Shown here: positions 1 to 8,001 of the stretch, in pieces
How positions within the stretch are numbered: position 1 is the first letter of the stretch
Layout of the letters: the number at the start of each line of letters is the position of its first letter
DNA from: Candidatus Bathyarchaeota archaeon
GTDB lineage: Archaea; Thermoproteota; Bathyarchaeia; Bathyarchaeales; Bathycorpusculaceae
Length of the DNA stretch: 64,000 nucleotides
Assembly (NCBI GenBank): GCA_003164295.1
Contig: PLTA01000056.1
Span: 104,589-168,588 of the forward strand
Direction: 5' to 3'
Translations under genes and position numbers: made by a program
The notes under the pieces: model-generated
The model's input: only the letters and a program-made list of their open reading frames with translations
Database searches by the model: none
Told to the model about the DNA's origin: nothing

Positions 1-111
1 AACCGAATATCCTGAAATGGATTAAATAACATTGAATAGCCGTCCGACCTCGGCAAAAACGGCGATTTTGTCTTTAAATTGGGGTTGAACTTCCACCCTC
101 TGGTAAATTGA

Positions 112-133
112 GCAGGGCATGGATTTGAACCCT
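112..133 (-). other. tRNA 3'-end-like fragment
   Basis: On the minus strand this reads like a tRNA T-loop and 3' acceptor strand (GGTTCAAATCC followed by ATGCCCTGC). The T-stem pairs poorly and no matching 5' acceptor strand lies upstream, so it is not an intact tRNA. It sits just past the 3' end of the nuclease-like gene and may be a remnant of a tRNA-targeted integration. This is inference. Confidence 0.3.
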
Positions 134-158
134 CTATCCCGTGGAGATGTCACCCGCT

Positions 159-815
159 CTAAACCTTTTGGAACGTCAGTTCTCTTCCTTTTCTTTCAGC
201 AATTTGAAGCATGCCACTTTTTCTTAAATAGTAAGTTATTTGGCGTGCGGTTCTTATAGAAATTTTCGCCAAATCGGCTAATTCTCTATTGGTGAAGACG
301 CTGTTTAGACCATTCGGCAGTACTTTTAGGAAATCAGCCTTTTTTTCGAAGAGAATTCTGTCATTAACGGCTATTAGCTTCCTGTCTTTGATGCTAACGC
401 CTCTTCTTCTCCAGCTTCCTTTTCCATCTTCGCATCTTACCTCTTCTTCATCAATAAATAGAACTTCCAAAGAAAAGTTATCTTCTCCAATCATCTGTGG
501 AATCATGACTAGTTCACGAAATAGGTCAGAAAGTCTTCCTTTTCTTGGAGATTTTCGCTTGCTAGTAACTGTGTTGTCTTTGCTGATATGCGTTATCCGT
601 TTTTGTTCTGGAAGAGGATAAACCAATCTCACCTTGTAGTTTTTAATCAGGGTTTCGATCTTTCCTCGGAGTGCTGAGAAATTCTTGGTCTGAACTTCAA
701 TGATTAAATCTCCTCGAAGTATATCTACAATGTAGTTGCCTAATCTGACCTCGAACTGATCTCCTGGAAATGAGTACCATTTCTTAATTTCTGAATGAAG
801 AGAGAACTCGTTCAT
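159..815 (-). CDS. Putative PD-(D/E)XK nuclease domain fused to a winged helix
   Basis: 218 residues in two parts. Residues about 5-70 contain VDILRGDLIIEVQTKNF, an Asp then Glu-x-Gln on adjacent strands, as in the core of PD-(D/E)XK (restriction-endonuclease-like) nucleases. After a basic stretch (KRKSPRKGR), the C-terminus (about 165-218) holds NRELADLAKISIRTARQITYYLRKSG, cut here into helix-turn-helix form by sight, which reads as a winged-helix DNA-binding domain. The expected role is DNA or RNA binding and possibly cleavage. No methyltransferase or partner gene is adjacent. The start ATG at 815 gives a sensible N-terminus. The family was not recognised by name and the nuclease call rests only on the motif. 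An alternative is a transcriptional regulator with a degenerate nuclease fold. Confidence 0.55.
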   Translation of the reverse strand: MNEFSLHSEIKKWYSFPGDQFEVRLGNYIVDILRGDLIIEVQTKNFSALRGKIETLIKNYKVRLVYPLPEQKRITHISKDNTVTSKRKSPRKGRLSDLFRELVMIPQMIGEDNFSLEVLFIDEEEVRCEDGKGSWRRRGVSIKDRKLIAVNDRILFEKKADFLKVLPNGLNSVFTNRELADLAKISIRTARQITYYLRKSGMLQIAERKGRELTFQKV

Positions 816-1049
816 TAGGCTTCAAAAGTAAAATTGGCAACTAATAAGGGTAGGGTGGCGGCCCCGCTGGGACGAGCTTAAACCATTAAGCGAATCCTTA
901 ATGCACTCAATTTTGGGTAACCTCAAGTTGGTGCACCTTCGCTACCAAAACTAATTAAAAGCCCTCTCTGCAAGGCATTTTCTATTCCGTAAACTTGTGC
1001 TAAACTAGTGCGAATCGCCATTACGCAGGGGCAAGACGGGTTCCTTTTA
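816..1049. other. Intergenic region with hairpin and second tRNA-like fragment
   Basis: No gene was seen. At 859-884 the minus strand reads like a degenerate tRNA 3' end (GTCCCAGCGGGGCCG). At 884-903 is a perfect hairpin: CATTAAG, six-base loop CGAATC, CTTAATG. It has no T-run, so a terminator role is uncertain. Confidence 0.35.
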
Positions 1050-2357
1050 TCATCTGGAGGTCATTTTTTTCTTTGCAATAATAACCGTAGATGAGACTAT
1101 GAGCATTAAGACAACTAATGTAATTGTTAGCAATTGGGCAGCAAACTCTGGAACAGTTGGGGTTGTAGAAGGATTAAGAGTTAAACTATGCGAAGGAGAC
1201 GTCGAAGGTGAATCACCTAAAGCATAAACGTTACCATCATCGGAACTGACATAGATTATGCCGTTGACAACAGCGGGGGAAGACTCAAAACCGCCGCCAG
1301 CTGTATAATTCCAAAGCTGAACGCCGTTGGTAGCGTTCAAAGCATAAATTTTTCCATCATCTGAGCTAACGTAAACTACACCACCAACGACATCTGGAGA
1401 CGAAAAAAACCCTCCCTCTGCATTAAAATTCCAAAGCTGGGCACCGCTTGTGACGTTTAAAGCATAAAAGGTGTTGTCGTCTGAACCTATGTAGACTACG
1501 TTATCAACAACTGCAGGAGAAGACATGCCTCCTCCAGTATAGTGGCTCCAAAGTTGTGTTCCGTTAGCAGCATTTAAAGCGTAAACGCTCCCATTAAAAA
1601 CGGGGACGCCAATAAAACCGCCCCCTGAGTTGCCATAGACTACTCCGCCAACAACAGCAGGAGAAGAATCAACCCAATTGCCAGCATTGTAACTCCAGAG
1701 TTTGGCGCCACTTGTAGCATTCAAAGCATAAACATTATTGTTACCTGAACCTATGTAGACTACGCCCCCGTCCACACCAGGAGACGACAAAATTCCGTAG
1801 CCAGTATCGTAGCTCCATAGTTTTGCGCCATTTGAAGATTTCAAAGCATAGACGTTACCATCATCCGAGCCAATGTATACTACGCCGCCAACAACGACTG
1901 GAGATGACTCACTTGACCCAGCAGTGCTGTAATTCCAAAGTTTGGTGCCGTCAGAAGCCTTCAAAGCATAAACGTTGTGATCCCACGTTCCCTCCACGAA
2001 GACAACGCCGTTGACAACAGCTGGAGACGAATCAACTGGGTAGCCTGTAGTGTAGTTCCATAGCCTTGCTCCACTTTGGGCATTCAAAGCATAAACATTG
2101 CCGCCATATGAGCCAATGTAGACTACACCGTTGGCAACAGAAGGAGACGAAACATCATTTATCCCAGAAGTGTTATTACAAATCGGGTATTTCCAAAGTA
2201 ATGTAGGAGTAAGTACGGGATTGCCTATACCAACACCGCTGTGCGATGGATCCGATCGGAACATCATCCAGTCAGCACTCGCCAACGGAATCAAAACTAA
2301 GCTGGAAGTTAAAAGTACTAAAAAAACAACTGCAAATAAAATGCTTGAATTTCTCAT
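1050..2357 (-). CDS. PQQ-repeat beta-propeller surface protein with PEF C-terminal anchor
   Basis: Secreted protein of about 435 residues. The N-terminus is a signal peptide (MRNSSILFAVVFLVLL, then ASADW). The body is seven to eight repeats of the PQQ-propeller type, each with a VYALNA.(S/N)G..LWNY motif and a VVGGVVYIGS.D strand. The C-terminus has a Ser/Thr-Pro linker, PEF, one hydrophobic helix and a basic tail (AKKKM), a membrane anchor or sorting signal. A start at 2411 is possible, but 2357 has a Shine-Dalgarno GGTGA five bases upstream and a better signal peptide. It probably displays a propeller outside the membrane for binding or scaffolding. No catalytic residues were identified. 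The next gene upstream is a Kelch propeller with the same type of tail. Three phased GTTCC/GGAAC half-sites lie 55-81 bp upstream of this start. Confidence 0.8.
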   Translation of the reverse strand: MRNSSILFAVVFLVLLTSSLVLIPLASADWMMFRSDPSHSGVGIGNPVLTPTLLWKYPICNNTSGINDVSSPSVANGVVYIGSYGGNVYALNAQSGARLWNYTTGYPVDSSPAVVNGVVFVEGTWDHNVYALKASDGTKLWNYSTAGSSESSPVVVGGVVYIGSDDGNVYALKSSNGAKLWSYDTGYGILSSPGVDGGVVYIGSGNNNVYALNATSGAKLWSYNAGNWVDSSPAVVGGVVYGNSGGGFIGVPVFNGSVYALNAANGTQLWSHYTGGGMSSPAVVDNVVYIGSDDNTFYALNVTSGAQLWNFNAEGGFFSSPDVVGGVVYVSSDDGKIYALNATNGVQLWNYTAGGGFESSPAVVNGIIYVSSDDGNVYALGDSPSTSPSHSLTLNPSTTPTVPEFAAQLLTITLVVLMLIVSSTVIIAKKKMTSR

Positions 2358-2411
2358 CCAGTTCACCGAATAACCAACAATTATCAAAAACTGACTCTTA
2401 ATTCTACGCAT

Positions 2412-2437
2412 GGAACGTATTGTTCCAAACCTGGAAC
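2412..2437. promoter_or_regulatory. Three phased GGAAC/GTTCC half-sites upstream of the PQQ gene
   Basis: GGAAC starts at 2412, GTTCC at 2422 and GGAAC at 2433, spaced 10 and 11 bp. This makes two overlapping inverted repeats: TGGAAC-N5-GTTCCA and TGTTCCA-N4-TGGAACA. The nearest half-site ends 54 bases before the preferred start at 2357. The same arrangement occurs at 38254-38279. Likely an operator. The binding protein is unknown. Confidence 0.55.
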
Positions 2438-2450
2438 ATTAAATGACAGA

Positions 2451-3868
2451 TCAGGGAGTCAATAAGCAAATCCTAAAACAAAAAGTAAACAGAAACCCAA
2501 CTCTAACGTTAACGTTACAGAAATAACTGCCCGCTGGGACTTGAACCCTACGGTGGAATGCGGTCACAGGTCGGATGGTTTTCCTTTTTCTAATTGACAA
2601 AGCCAATGGTAAAGCGGCTATCAAGATAGCCACAAGAACTATCCACGCTTGAAACTCAGGAATAGAAGGCGATGGACTCAAGCTTTTGCTAGGCGAAACC
2701 GAAGCTGAGTTTGACGGTGAATAAGTTGGACTTGGACTCGGCTGGGTCGTAGTGATTGGTTGAATGATAGTGCCATTATAGTCTGTCGGTATATATTGCT
2801 CAGTTATTTCGTAGAAGCCTTCATTTGCTTGGGCTATCCACCAATAACATATATTGAGTCGTTTAAGGTCACGGCTGCAAGCGTGTTTGTTACGTAATCA
2901 TCTGTAGTGGGGAAAGAAGTTCCCGTTGTCCAGCTATTGGTGTTTGGGTCAAAGATTTGATTTGCAGATGTCGGGGATTCGGAATTACTATCAAGCCCTC
3001 CAATTACATAGACTCTCTTAGGAGCATTAATTCCGTTTGTTGCTATGCCAACGGCTTGCCAGGCACCACCTGGAATTGGTTGGCCAATGCTCCAGCTATT
3101 AGTTGTTAGATTGTATATTTGATTGACAGCTAAGTTAATGCTTGGATTAGCAATGTTACTGTTAGGATGATTAAACTCGTCTTGGCCGCCTATAATGAAT
3201 ATCTGGTTATCTATAGTTGCAGAAGCAGCCGCAACTACAGGATAAGGCATTGATGTGCCTGTAGTCCAAGAGTCGGTTTTTGGATTATAAATTTCGGTTA
3301 TGTTAACGGTTGAGTATGCTCCAGCCGTTCTTCCTCCCATCACATAAATTTTGCTATTGGCAGTAACTGCCTCAACTTCGCTTCGGTTGGTAGGCATCGA
3401 AGCTTTGGTTATCCATGTGTCGGTTGAGGGATTATATTCTTCGTTTGCTCCTGTCGATAAATCCGTGCCGTTTGCGCTATATCCCGTAATTCCTCCCATG
3501 GCGTAAATTAAGTTTTCAAAGGCAACCAAACCAAAATTAGTTCTTGAAATTGGTATCGGCGTTTTCTCTGTCCAAGCGTTGGTGAGTGGATTATATTCGT
3601 AGGTGAGGGGATTTCCGTGGGCATCTTGTCCAAAAACGTATATTTGGCCATTGCCTGTTGTTGCGCCTTCGACACCTAGAGCTACTGGGACAGGTGCTCT
3701 TGTTATCCAGTAATCTCCAGAAGCCTGTTGAGCATTCACGTTTAGCGTGAGAGCTGAAAACATTGATAAACAAAAAACGGCGACAAGCAGAACTGCTAAC
3801 ATTTCCTTCAAGTTTCTTTTACTTATTTTAATCAGAAATAATGCGAAACTCTCGCCAATACTGCGCAT
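2451..3868 (-). pseudogene. Kelch-repeat surface protein, one-base frame break
   Basis: The first 344 residues have a signal peptide-like helix (KEMLAVLLVAVFCLSMFSAL) and Kelch blades with (I/V)Y(V/A).GG and (N/D)(S/A)W motifs, a beta-propeller fold. Translation stops at 2834 right after YVIGG. In the frame shifted by one base the protein continues without a gap (IAQANEGFYEITEQYIP), through a Ser-Pro linker to IPEFQAW, a hydrophobic helix and RKRK. One missing A near 2837 (GGTGGATAG instead of GGTGGAATAG) explains the break. About 30 unusual residues follow the anchor, and they are encoded by a tRNA-like fragment (2529-2549), so the 3' end may have been rearranged. It could be a sequencing error or a real pseudogene. 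Confidence 0.7.
2529..2549 (-). other. tRNA 3'-end-like fragment inside the Kelch gene tail
   Basis: The minus strand reads AGGGTTCAAGTCCC then AGCGGGC, a good T-arm (GGG/CCC around TTCAAGT) plus an acceptor-like strand. No 5' half is present. It lies in frame within the odd C-terminal extension of the Kelch protein. Confidence 0.35.
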
Positions 3869-3908
3869 AGCTTAGTTCTAGAAACGGCTTCTGATAAAAG
3901 GTTACTCG

Positions 3909-4235
3909 TCAACATTTGAGACCGTGTGAAAAGTCTTCTCTAATTCCCATAGAATGCCCTTGAAGCAAACTCTCAAATTCGCTAAACACCATTGCGTTGC
4001 TTACCTTATGTTCTACTCTAACCACATTTTCCTCTTTTTGATAGACCCGTTCAATCACGCCGAAAAGACCTTCTTTGGTTACACAACTAAGGTTTCCATC
4101 TAAGCGGAAACCAACATAATCTCTATTTTGTTCAAATGATGTTATCGAAAATGTATCAGGGAGGCTATGTCCTAAACGTTCCTCAGCAATATCTATCCAG
4201 CGATGAACAGCAAACAAGCAAGCGGATTTTCCCAT
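3909..4235 (-). CDS. Hypothetical protein, 108 residues
   Basis: Not recognised. It is a soluble protein with mixed alpha/beta content, no signal peptide or membrane helix, and a C-terminal Cys. It follows the Kelch gene on the same strand (their transcripts would diverge in order, with this gene upstream). Composition is normal for a coding frame. The region upstream is degraded (AbrB remnant at 4813-4938), so this may be a surviving piece of an older accessory block. Confidence 0.45.
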   Translation of the reverse strand: MGKSACLFAVHRWIDIAEERLGHSLPDTFSITSFEQNRDYVGFRLDGNLSCVTKEGLFGVIERVYQKEENVVRVEHKVSNAMVFSEFESLLQGHSMGIREDFSHGLKC

Positions 4236-4408
4236 GCCAGCGTCGCAGCTAATTTTTCCAGTAATCTTTCTCCTTTCACTTCCAAAGATGACCTGAATTT
4301 TTACGCCTCCAACCGTCTCGGTCGAATCCCACAGTTACTTCCACGCCCAGCAATAATGCCTCGCCGACTAATTCCGAGAAAACAGGCGGAGGGAATATTT
4401 GGTCTAAT

Positions 4409-4612
4409 TTGACATTTTTAACACAAATTATGGTGATACTTACGGCGTCAATGTTCATCGTAACGACCGCAGTTCTTTGGGTAACTTATAGAAAACCAAA
4501 ATCTGAACGCGTCAAACAACCTGGTAAATTTTCTGACATGACATTTTTGACACAAATTATATCTGTCTACCGTCATATCCGTAATAGTATTAATTCTATC
4601 AATAGTTCTTAA
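4409..4612 (+). CDS. Possible small single-TM protein
   Basis: 67 residues from a TTG start: one hydrophobic segment (about residues 5-25, IMVILTASMFIVTTAVLWV) followed by a basic tail (TYRKPKSERVK). The peptide MTFLTQI occurs twice because the DNA carries a near-identical 21-bp direct repeat. No Shine-Dalgarno is clear. It may be chance coding in a degraded region. Confidence 0.25.
   Translation: MTFLTQIMVILTASMFIVTTAVLWVTYRKPKSERVKQPGKFSDMTFLTQIISVYRHIRNSINSINSS
4411..4560. repeat. 21-bp direct repeat, two copies 129 bp apart
   Basis: GACATTTTTAACACAAATTAT at 4411-4431 (21 bases, differing in one place) recurs at 4540-4560 with a G in place of the tenth base. The origin is unclear: a duplication, a target-site footprint or repeated regulatory sites. 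Confidence 0.55.
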
Positions 4613-4812
4613 GCTTGGCTGACACCGCGTTTCTTTCTTAATGTGCATATTCACTCCAACCGACCACAGACCTGAGCTTTTTAAATGAATCGGTTTCGCC
4701 CGAATTTTTTCTAGAAAATTTTTTGACGCGCCCACACGCTCAGGCCTAGCTTTTGAATGGAATAACATTTCTGGCTGAGTGGATTTTTGGCGGTTTTTTT
4801 GGAGTTTGTCGG

Positions 4813-4938
4813 CTATGCCTTTCTGACTGTTTCTATTCGTCCGTCTTTGGTTTCTTCCATACACCACTCTAACGTGTCGCCTGCCGTGAGTCCGATGAAG
4901 ACGACGATTCCTTCTGGGATTGTTGCTATCAGGGACGT
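4813..4938 (-). pseudogene. AbrB/SpoVT-type antitoxin or regulator remnant
   Basis: An open minus-strand stretch of 41 codons ends at TAG 4813. It encodes TSLIATIPEGIVVFIGLT and AGDTLEW, the typical half of a swapped-hairpin AbrB domain (..TIP..I...LGL..GD.LEW). The first strand is missing: a stop codon (TAG, 4939-4941) directly precedes it, and a one-base change would restore G-R-T-S-L. No toxin gene is adjacent. It is read as a broken antitoxin-like or AbrB regulator gene. Confidence 0.55.
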
Positions 4939-5146
4939 CTATGGCAGGTGCGCTAATGCGTTTGCATTTGAAATATGTATTTTTCAGTGTTTTATCTAAT
5001 ATGATTATTTATCCGTATTGCTTAATCATTTGATTTATTATGCCTATAAGCTTGTATGCATATACATATTACATTGGAGAAGCGCTCACTAACGCCATAA
5101 ATAGAAGTGGGTTGCAAAGAAAGTGTGCGCCAAAAAAAGATAATAT

Positions 5147-5440
5147 ATGAGACGAACAAAACTAGAAATGAATGTTGATATACTGAAGGTCTTGGCTCAC
5201 TGGGGTCCGTTAAAGCTGACGCACGTCATGTACAAGGGTAATTTTAACGGTCGCGTTGTGAGGGAGTGTCTTGACCTCTTGACTAAACAGGGACTAGTTG
5301 AAGAGAAAATCAATAAAAGAAACGGAATAGTCTATGCGATCACGCAACGCGGTTTTACAGTGCTCAAGCAGTTCCGTGAACTCACAGAAGGGCTTTCAAT
5401 AATTGAAATAGCAGGAAACCAAAAATCCCAGAACTTTTGA
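5147..5440 (+). CDS. ArnR1-like winged-helix regulator
   Basis: 97 residues forming one winged-helix domain. Helices run over about residues 7-65 (MNVDILKVLA, PLKLTHVMYKGN, GRVVRECLDLLTKQGLV) and the wing is KRNGIVYAITQRG, followed by a C-terminal helix. This pattern matches the small archaeal one-domain wHTH regulators (COG3432/ArnR1-like). It likely binds DNA as a dimer through the C-terminal helix. It is monocistronic. The ATG at 5147 has no Shine-Dalgarno and follows an A/T-rich tract, suggesting a short leader. Its target is unknown. The convergent gene at 5562 is a membrane protein. Confidence 0.75.
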   Translation: MRRTKLEMNVDILKVLAHWGPLKLTHVMYKGNFNGRVVRECLDLLTKQGLVEEKINKRNGIVYAITQRGFTVLKQFRELTEGLSIIEIAGNQKSQNF

Positions 5441-5561
5441 TGCTGCTCGTTCTTTAATGAGTCAACGTTAGGCGTGAGCATGGATACATTGTACAGCCCA
5501 ATTGTGAAGCCTGTCTGGGACATTTAGCATCTTTATCGCACATTAATTTTACAGCAATATA

Positions 5562-6095
5562 TTAAGGTGTTTGTCTTACTTCTGGGCTGGAGATTTGCTG
5601 CTTTTCCATTCCCAATTTGATTAAGTAAGAGCCTATAAAAATGAATATGATTGAACCTGCCAAGGGAGGAATAAATGTCCCAAGCATTCTAAAGAATATT
5701 GGGGAATTAATGAAAATATTAGTTGATACATACCAAGTCAACTCAGGATAGAAATTAGGATAGAAGAATAGAAACCAAATTGTCTGTAGAAGTAAAATGA
5801 AGGAATAACTTAGAGTAATCAAGCCTACAAAGACCTTTGGCTTATCCTTTTTAGTCATGAGGTAAAAGCCAACTATCATGAATATGATGCCTCCACCGAT
5901 AGATGGAACTAAAGCACCTATCATTTGAAATATCCAATTGGAATTAGGGACATAACCTGGTGGCACCCAATAAATTTCAGGAAATATGTATTGATAGGAA
6001 ATATACAACCAAATGCCTTGGCAGAAAAGGAAAAGAGAACAACCAAAGAGTGTTAAGCCAAACCAGAAATTCTTTGAATTCTTTTCGTTAATCAT
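5562..6095 (-). CDS. Four-TM membrane protein with internal duplication
   Basis: 177 residues and four predicted membrane helices. The protein is two copies of one unit of about 75 residues. Each has a Gln-x-x-Trp-x region (CQGIWLY, LQTIWFL), an aromatic loop containing FPEIYW or YPELTW, then (F)(Q/R)M(I/L)G..(V/I)P...G.IIF...G.YL. This is a clear tandem duplication within the gene. The family was not recognised and the function is unknown. It is the last of three small membrane-protein genes on this strand (6746 down to 5562), possibly one transcript. Confidence 0.65.
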   Translation of the reverse strand: MINEKNSKNFWFGLTLFGCSLFLFCQGIWLYISYQYIFPEIYWVPPGYVPNSNWIFQMIGALVPSIGGGIIFMIVGFYLMTKKDKPKVFVGLITLSYSFILLLQTIWFLFFYPNFYPELTWYVSTNIFINSPIFFRMLGTFIPPLAGSIIFIFIGSYLIKLGMEKQQISSPEVRQTP

Positions 6096-6169
6096 GGTTG
6101 CCCCTTAGCAGCTTGGTTATGTGGCAATTACTTTATTATTCTATCTTTCAGTAACTCCAAAATTACTTC

Positions 6170-6460
6170 TTAATGGCTTAACTCTTTGTTACCTGTTTCT
6201 TTGCTAGTTTGGAGTCTGAAAGCTAAATACAAGTTTATGAATGTTGCAAGCAAGAATAGCACGAGAGTAAAATTAGAGTCAATAAATATCTGTACAGCAT
6301 TTCCTGCTCCATCATATTGAATATATAACGGAAAATGGGTAATTACATAAATTGGGTTACCAAGACCATTTATCGCTGAATATTCAGCCCAATTCCAAAG
6401 CAAGAACAGGGCAACAAACATGAAATTAGCCAAAAGCATTAGTTTAAATTGTTTAAGCAT
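6170..6460 (-). CDS. Small membrane protein, two TM
   Basis: 96 residues with hydrophobic segments at about 5-25 and 62-83, a polar loop between them and a basic C-terminus (RLQTSKETGNKE). It lies between two other small membrane-protein genes on the same strand. Not recognised. Confidence 0.55.
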   Translation of the reverse strand: MLKQFKLMLLANFMFVALFLLWNWAEYSAINGLGNPIYVITHFPLYIQYDGAGNAVQIFIDSNFTLVLFLLATFINLYLAFRLQTSKETGNKELSH

Positions 6461-6521
6461 ATGATATCCTAATTCTCTTTGTTCTGACTTTGCTTAAGAA
6501 GTTTACATTCTAAGATAGGTT

Positions 6522-6746
6522 CTATTTTGAATCAGGTTTTCCGCTCTGTACAATTAACCAAAGACCAAACCCCACGACAAATGAACCTACAAAATCAAAA
6601 GTCATTAAAACAGGTGTACTTTGAATGCTGTAGGCTTGTACATACCCTTGTGACATGGTGTATAGCCCTACAAATAAAATAGCTCCACCAATTGCTAAAA
6701 CGAATGTGCCAAATAATCCCCATAGTGAGTTCATAGTTTCACTCAT
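6522..6746 (-). CDS. Small membrane protein, two TM
   Basis: 74 residues with two hydrophobic helices (about 8-30 and 46-68), Gly-rich (GTFVLAIGGAILFVGLY). It is the first of three small membrane genes on this strand. The function is unknown. Confidence 0.55.
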   Translation of the reverse strand: MSETMNSLWGLFGTFVLAIGGAILFVGLYTMSQGYVQAYSIQSTPVLMTFDFVGSFVVGFGLWLIVQSGKPDSK

Positions 6747-6885
6747 TCGCTATTTGTTTTGACCTTGCTCAAAAGATTTTAATTATATAAAGAATAAGTA
6801 GGTTAAACGCACCCTATTTTTGTTTTAATGGTCTTAATAATTAGAGTTGACCAGTCTGGGGTCCAAACCAAAAGGAAGCCTTAGA

Positions 6886-7212
6886 ATGAAAATTAAGTGT
6901 TTAAGATTTGAGTGTGAAGTATGCAGTAAATTAGCTTCTATCCAAGTTTTCTATAATAAAAGTGGAGCAATCAAGTACGCAAGAGCAAGGCACTATTCAG
7001 GCATCTTAAATGGCAAACCTCAGTTCGAATACCATCAGCAGTCTTTGCAATACATAGAAAGAAAACTTGATGAGTTACATTTAGATAAAATAGAGATTGG
7101 TCCCATTGGTCAACAGGTTAATGATGACCTAAATCAGCCTAAAACAAGGTTAGATAAGAGCTGGGGATGGGAATTGAACCCATATATAACAGCTCTGCAG
7201 GCTGTCGCCTGA
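6886..7212 (+). CDS. Cys-rich N-terminal protein whose 3' end runs into tRNA-Cys
   Basis: 108 residues from ATG 6886; a TTG at 6847 is less likely. The first part, KCLRFECEVC..ASIQVFYN then YARARHY, looks like a small metal-binding or RNA-binding domain, followed by Q-x-x-L-x-Y-I-E helices. The last 17 or so codons lie inside the tRNA-Cys gene on the opposite strand (from 7160), so the C-terminus (ELNPYITALQAVA) is not a true protein sequence. This suggests truncation by recombination at the tRNA. The family was not recognised by name. Confidence 0.5.
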   Translation: MKIKCLRFECEVCSKLASIQVFYNKSGAIKYARARHYSGILNGKPQFEYHQQSLQYIERKLDELHLDKIEIGPIGQQVNDDLNQPKTRLDKSWGWELNPYITALQAVA

Positions 7213-7231
7213 ACCATTCGGCCACCCCAGC
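7160..7231 (-). tRNA. tRNA-Cys (GCA)
   Basis: 72 bases on the minus strand. Acceptor GCTGGGG pairs with CCCCAGC, the D-arm contains GGTTCAGGC, and the anticodon stem ACAGC/GCTGT encloses loop CTGCAGA with anticodon GCA. The T-arm is ATGGG-TTCAATT-CCCAT. CCA is not encoded. An A/T-rich box lies 26 bases upstream. Confidence 0.93.
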
Positions 7232-7256
7232 ATCTTGAATCTAGGGAGGAAGCTGA

Positions 7257-7268
7257 CATAAAAATATT
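7257..7268 (-). promoter_or_regulatory. Archaeal TATA box of tRNA-Cys
   Basis: The minus strand reads AATATTTTTATG, 26 bases before the tRNA 5' end, the usual archaeal distance. Confidence 0.5.
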
Positions 7269-7447
7269 GTTGGTTCAGCTATTGAATCTAACTATGGCTA
7301 TATAGCGGTTTTCCGCTTGGGGGGTTTTGGTCTAGTGGTTTGTGGAAATGCTTGAAAAATGTGTGAAATTTCTTGAAAAATCTTTTTTTTTATTCAAAAT
7401 GCGTAGCGATGGTTCCATGGGTGTTGTAGTCAATGAATGTTTTTGGA

Positions 7448-7548
7448 AGTAGTAGTAATAGTAGTAGTAGAAGAAGAGTGATTCCACAAAGCTTCTTCTT
7501 CTTTCAAAGAAGAACAACACCCGGTGCTACCACCAACCGTTGTTGTTC
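7448..7548. repeat. AGT microsatellite and nested GAA/TTC and AAC/GTT hairpins
   Basis: The 7232-7607 gap holds no credible gene. It contains an (AGT)n run at about 7448-7470, a perfect 9-bp hairpin TTCTTCTTT-C-AAAGAAGAA (7496-7514) and an 8-bp stem GAACAACA/TGTTGTTC (7512-7519 with 7541-7548). Similar GAA/TTC hairpins recur at 32825, 34140 and 53506. Confidence 0.6.
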
Positions 7549-7607
7549 TACCAATAACAAATTGCTGTTACATAGGTTGTGGTTGAAATTAGCTTTTAGA
7601 AAACTAG

Positions 7608-7970
7608 CTATTTTTTAAAAGCCAAACCAGAAAAGAAAGCCACTGTCTTCTCCTGATTCTTCACAGTCACATTGTACAACCCCATCGTTTTCCCATCAGA
7701 AACCCGCGACGCCTCAGCCGTCAAAACATCCCCTTCGACAGAAGGCTTAAGAAAATTTATGCTTACCTGAACCGCAACTGCTACGTTATCGCCAAAATTG
7801 CAGGCTTGGGCAAAAGCGTAATCTGCTAACGAGAAGATTGCGCCACCATGGGTAAAGCCCAATGCGTTGGTGTGTTTCATTTCCACTGTCATTGATACTT
7901 TTGCGTATCCGTCTTTGGCTTCTAAAACTTTGATTCCTAGATCTTCGGCGAAATAGTCTGTTCCTTTCAT
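7608..7970 (-). CDS. PaaI-type hotdog thioesterase
   Basis: 120 residues, one hotdog domain, full length for the PaaI family. The motif TNALGFTHGGAIFSLADYAF (about residues 33-52) carries the His-Gly-Gly and Asp of the acyl-CoA thioesterase active site. PaaI enzymes hydrolyse aryl- or short acyl-CoA esters in the cytoplasm and form tetramers. A role in releasing CoA from phenylacetyl- or other acyl-CoAs fits the paaK/ior genes 4-6 kb away but is inference. The start ATG at 7970 gives the standard N-terminus. Confidence 0.85.
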   Translation of the reverse strand: MKGTDYFAEDLGIKVLEAKDGYAKVSMTVEMKHTNALGFTHGGAIFSLADYAFAQACNFGDNVAVAVQVSINFLKPSVEGDVLTAEASRVSDGKTMGLYNVTVKNQEKTVAFFSGLAFKK

Positions 7971-8001
7971 TTGAACCCTGTCCTTTTTCTTCTGTTATTA
8001 G

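Noticed and set aside
112-200. Possible full tRNA on the minus strand
   Set aside because: Only the T-loop and acceptor strand look right. There is no paired 5' acceptor, and the anticodon loop lacks the conserved U33.
4448-4867. 139-codon frame on the minus strand
   Set aside because: Composition is unlike its neighbours, it overlaps the AbrB remnant in another frame, and it has no recognisable domain.
7332-7618. Frames across the AGT and GAA repeats
   Set aside because: Translations are runs of Ser, Tyr or Arg caused by simple repeats.
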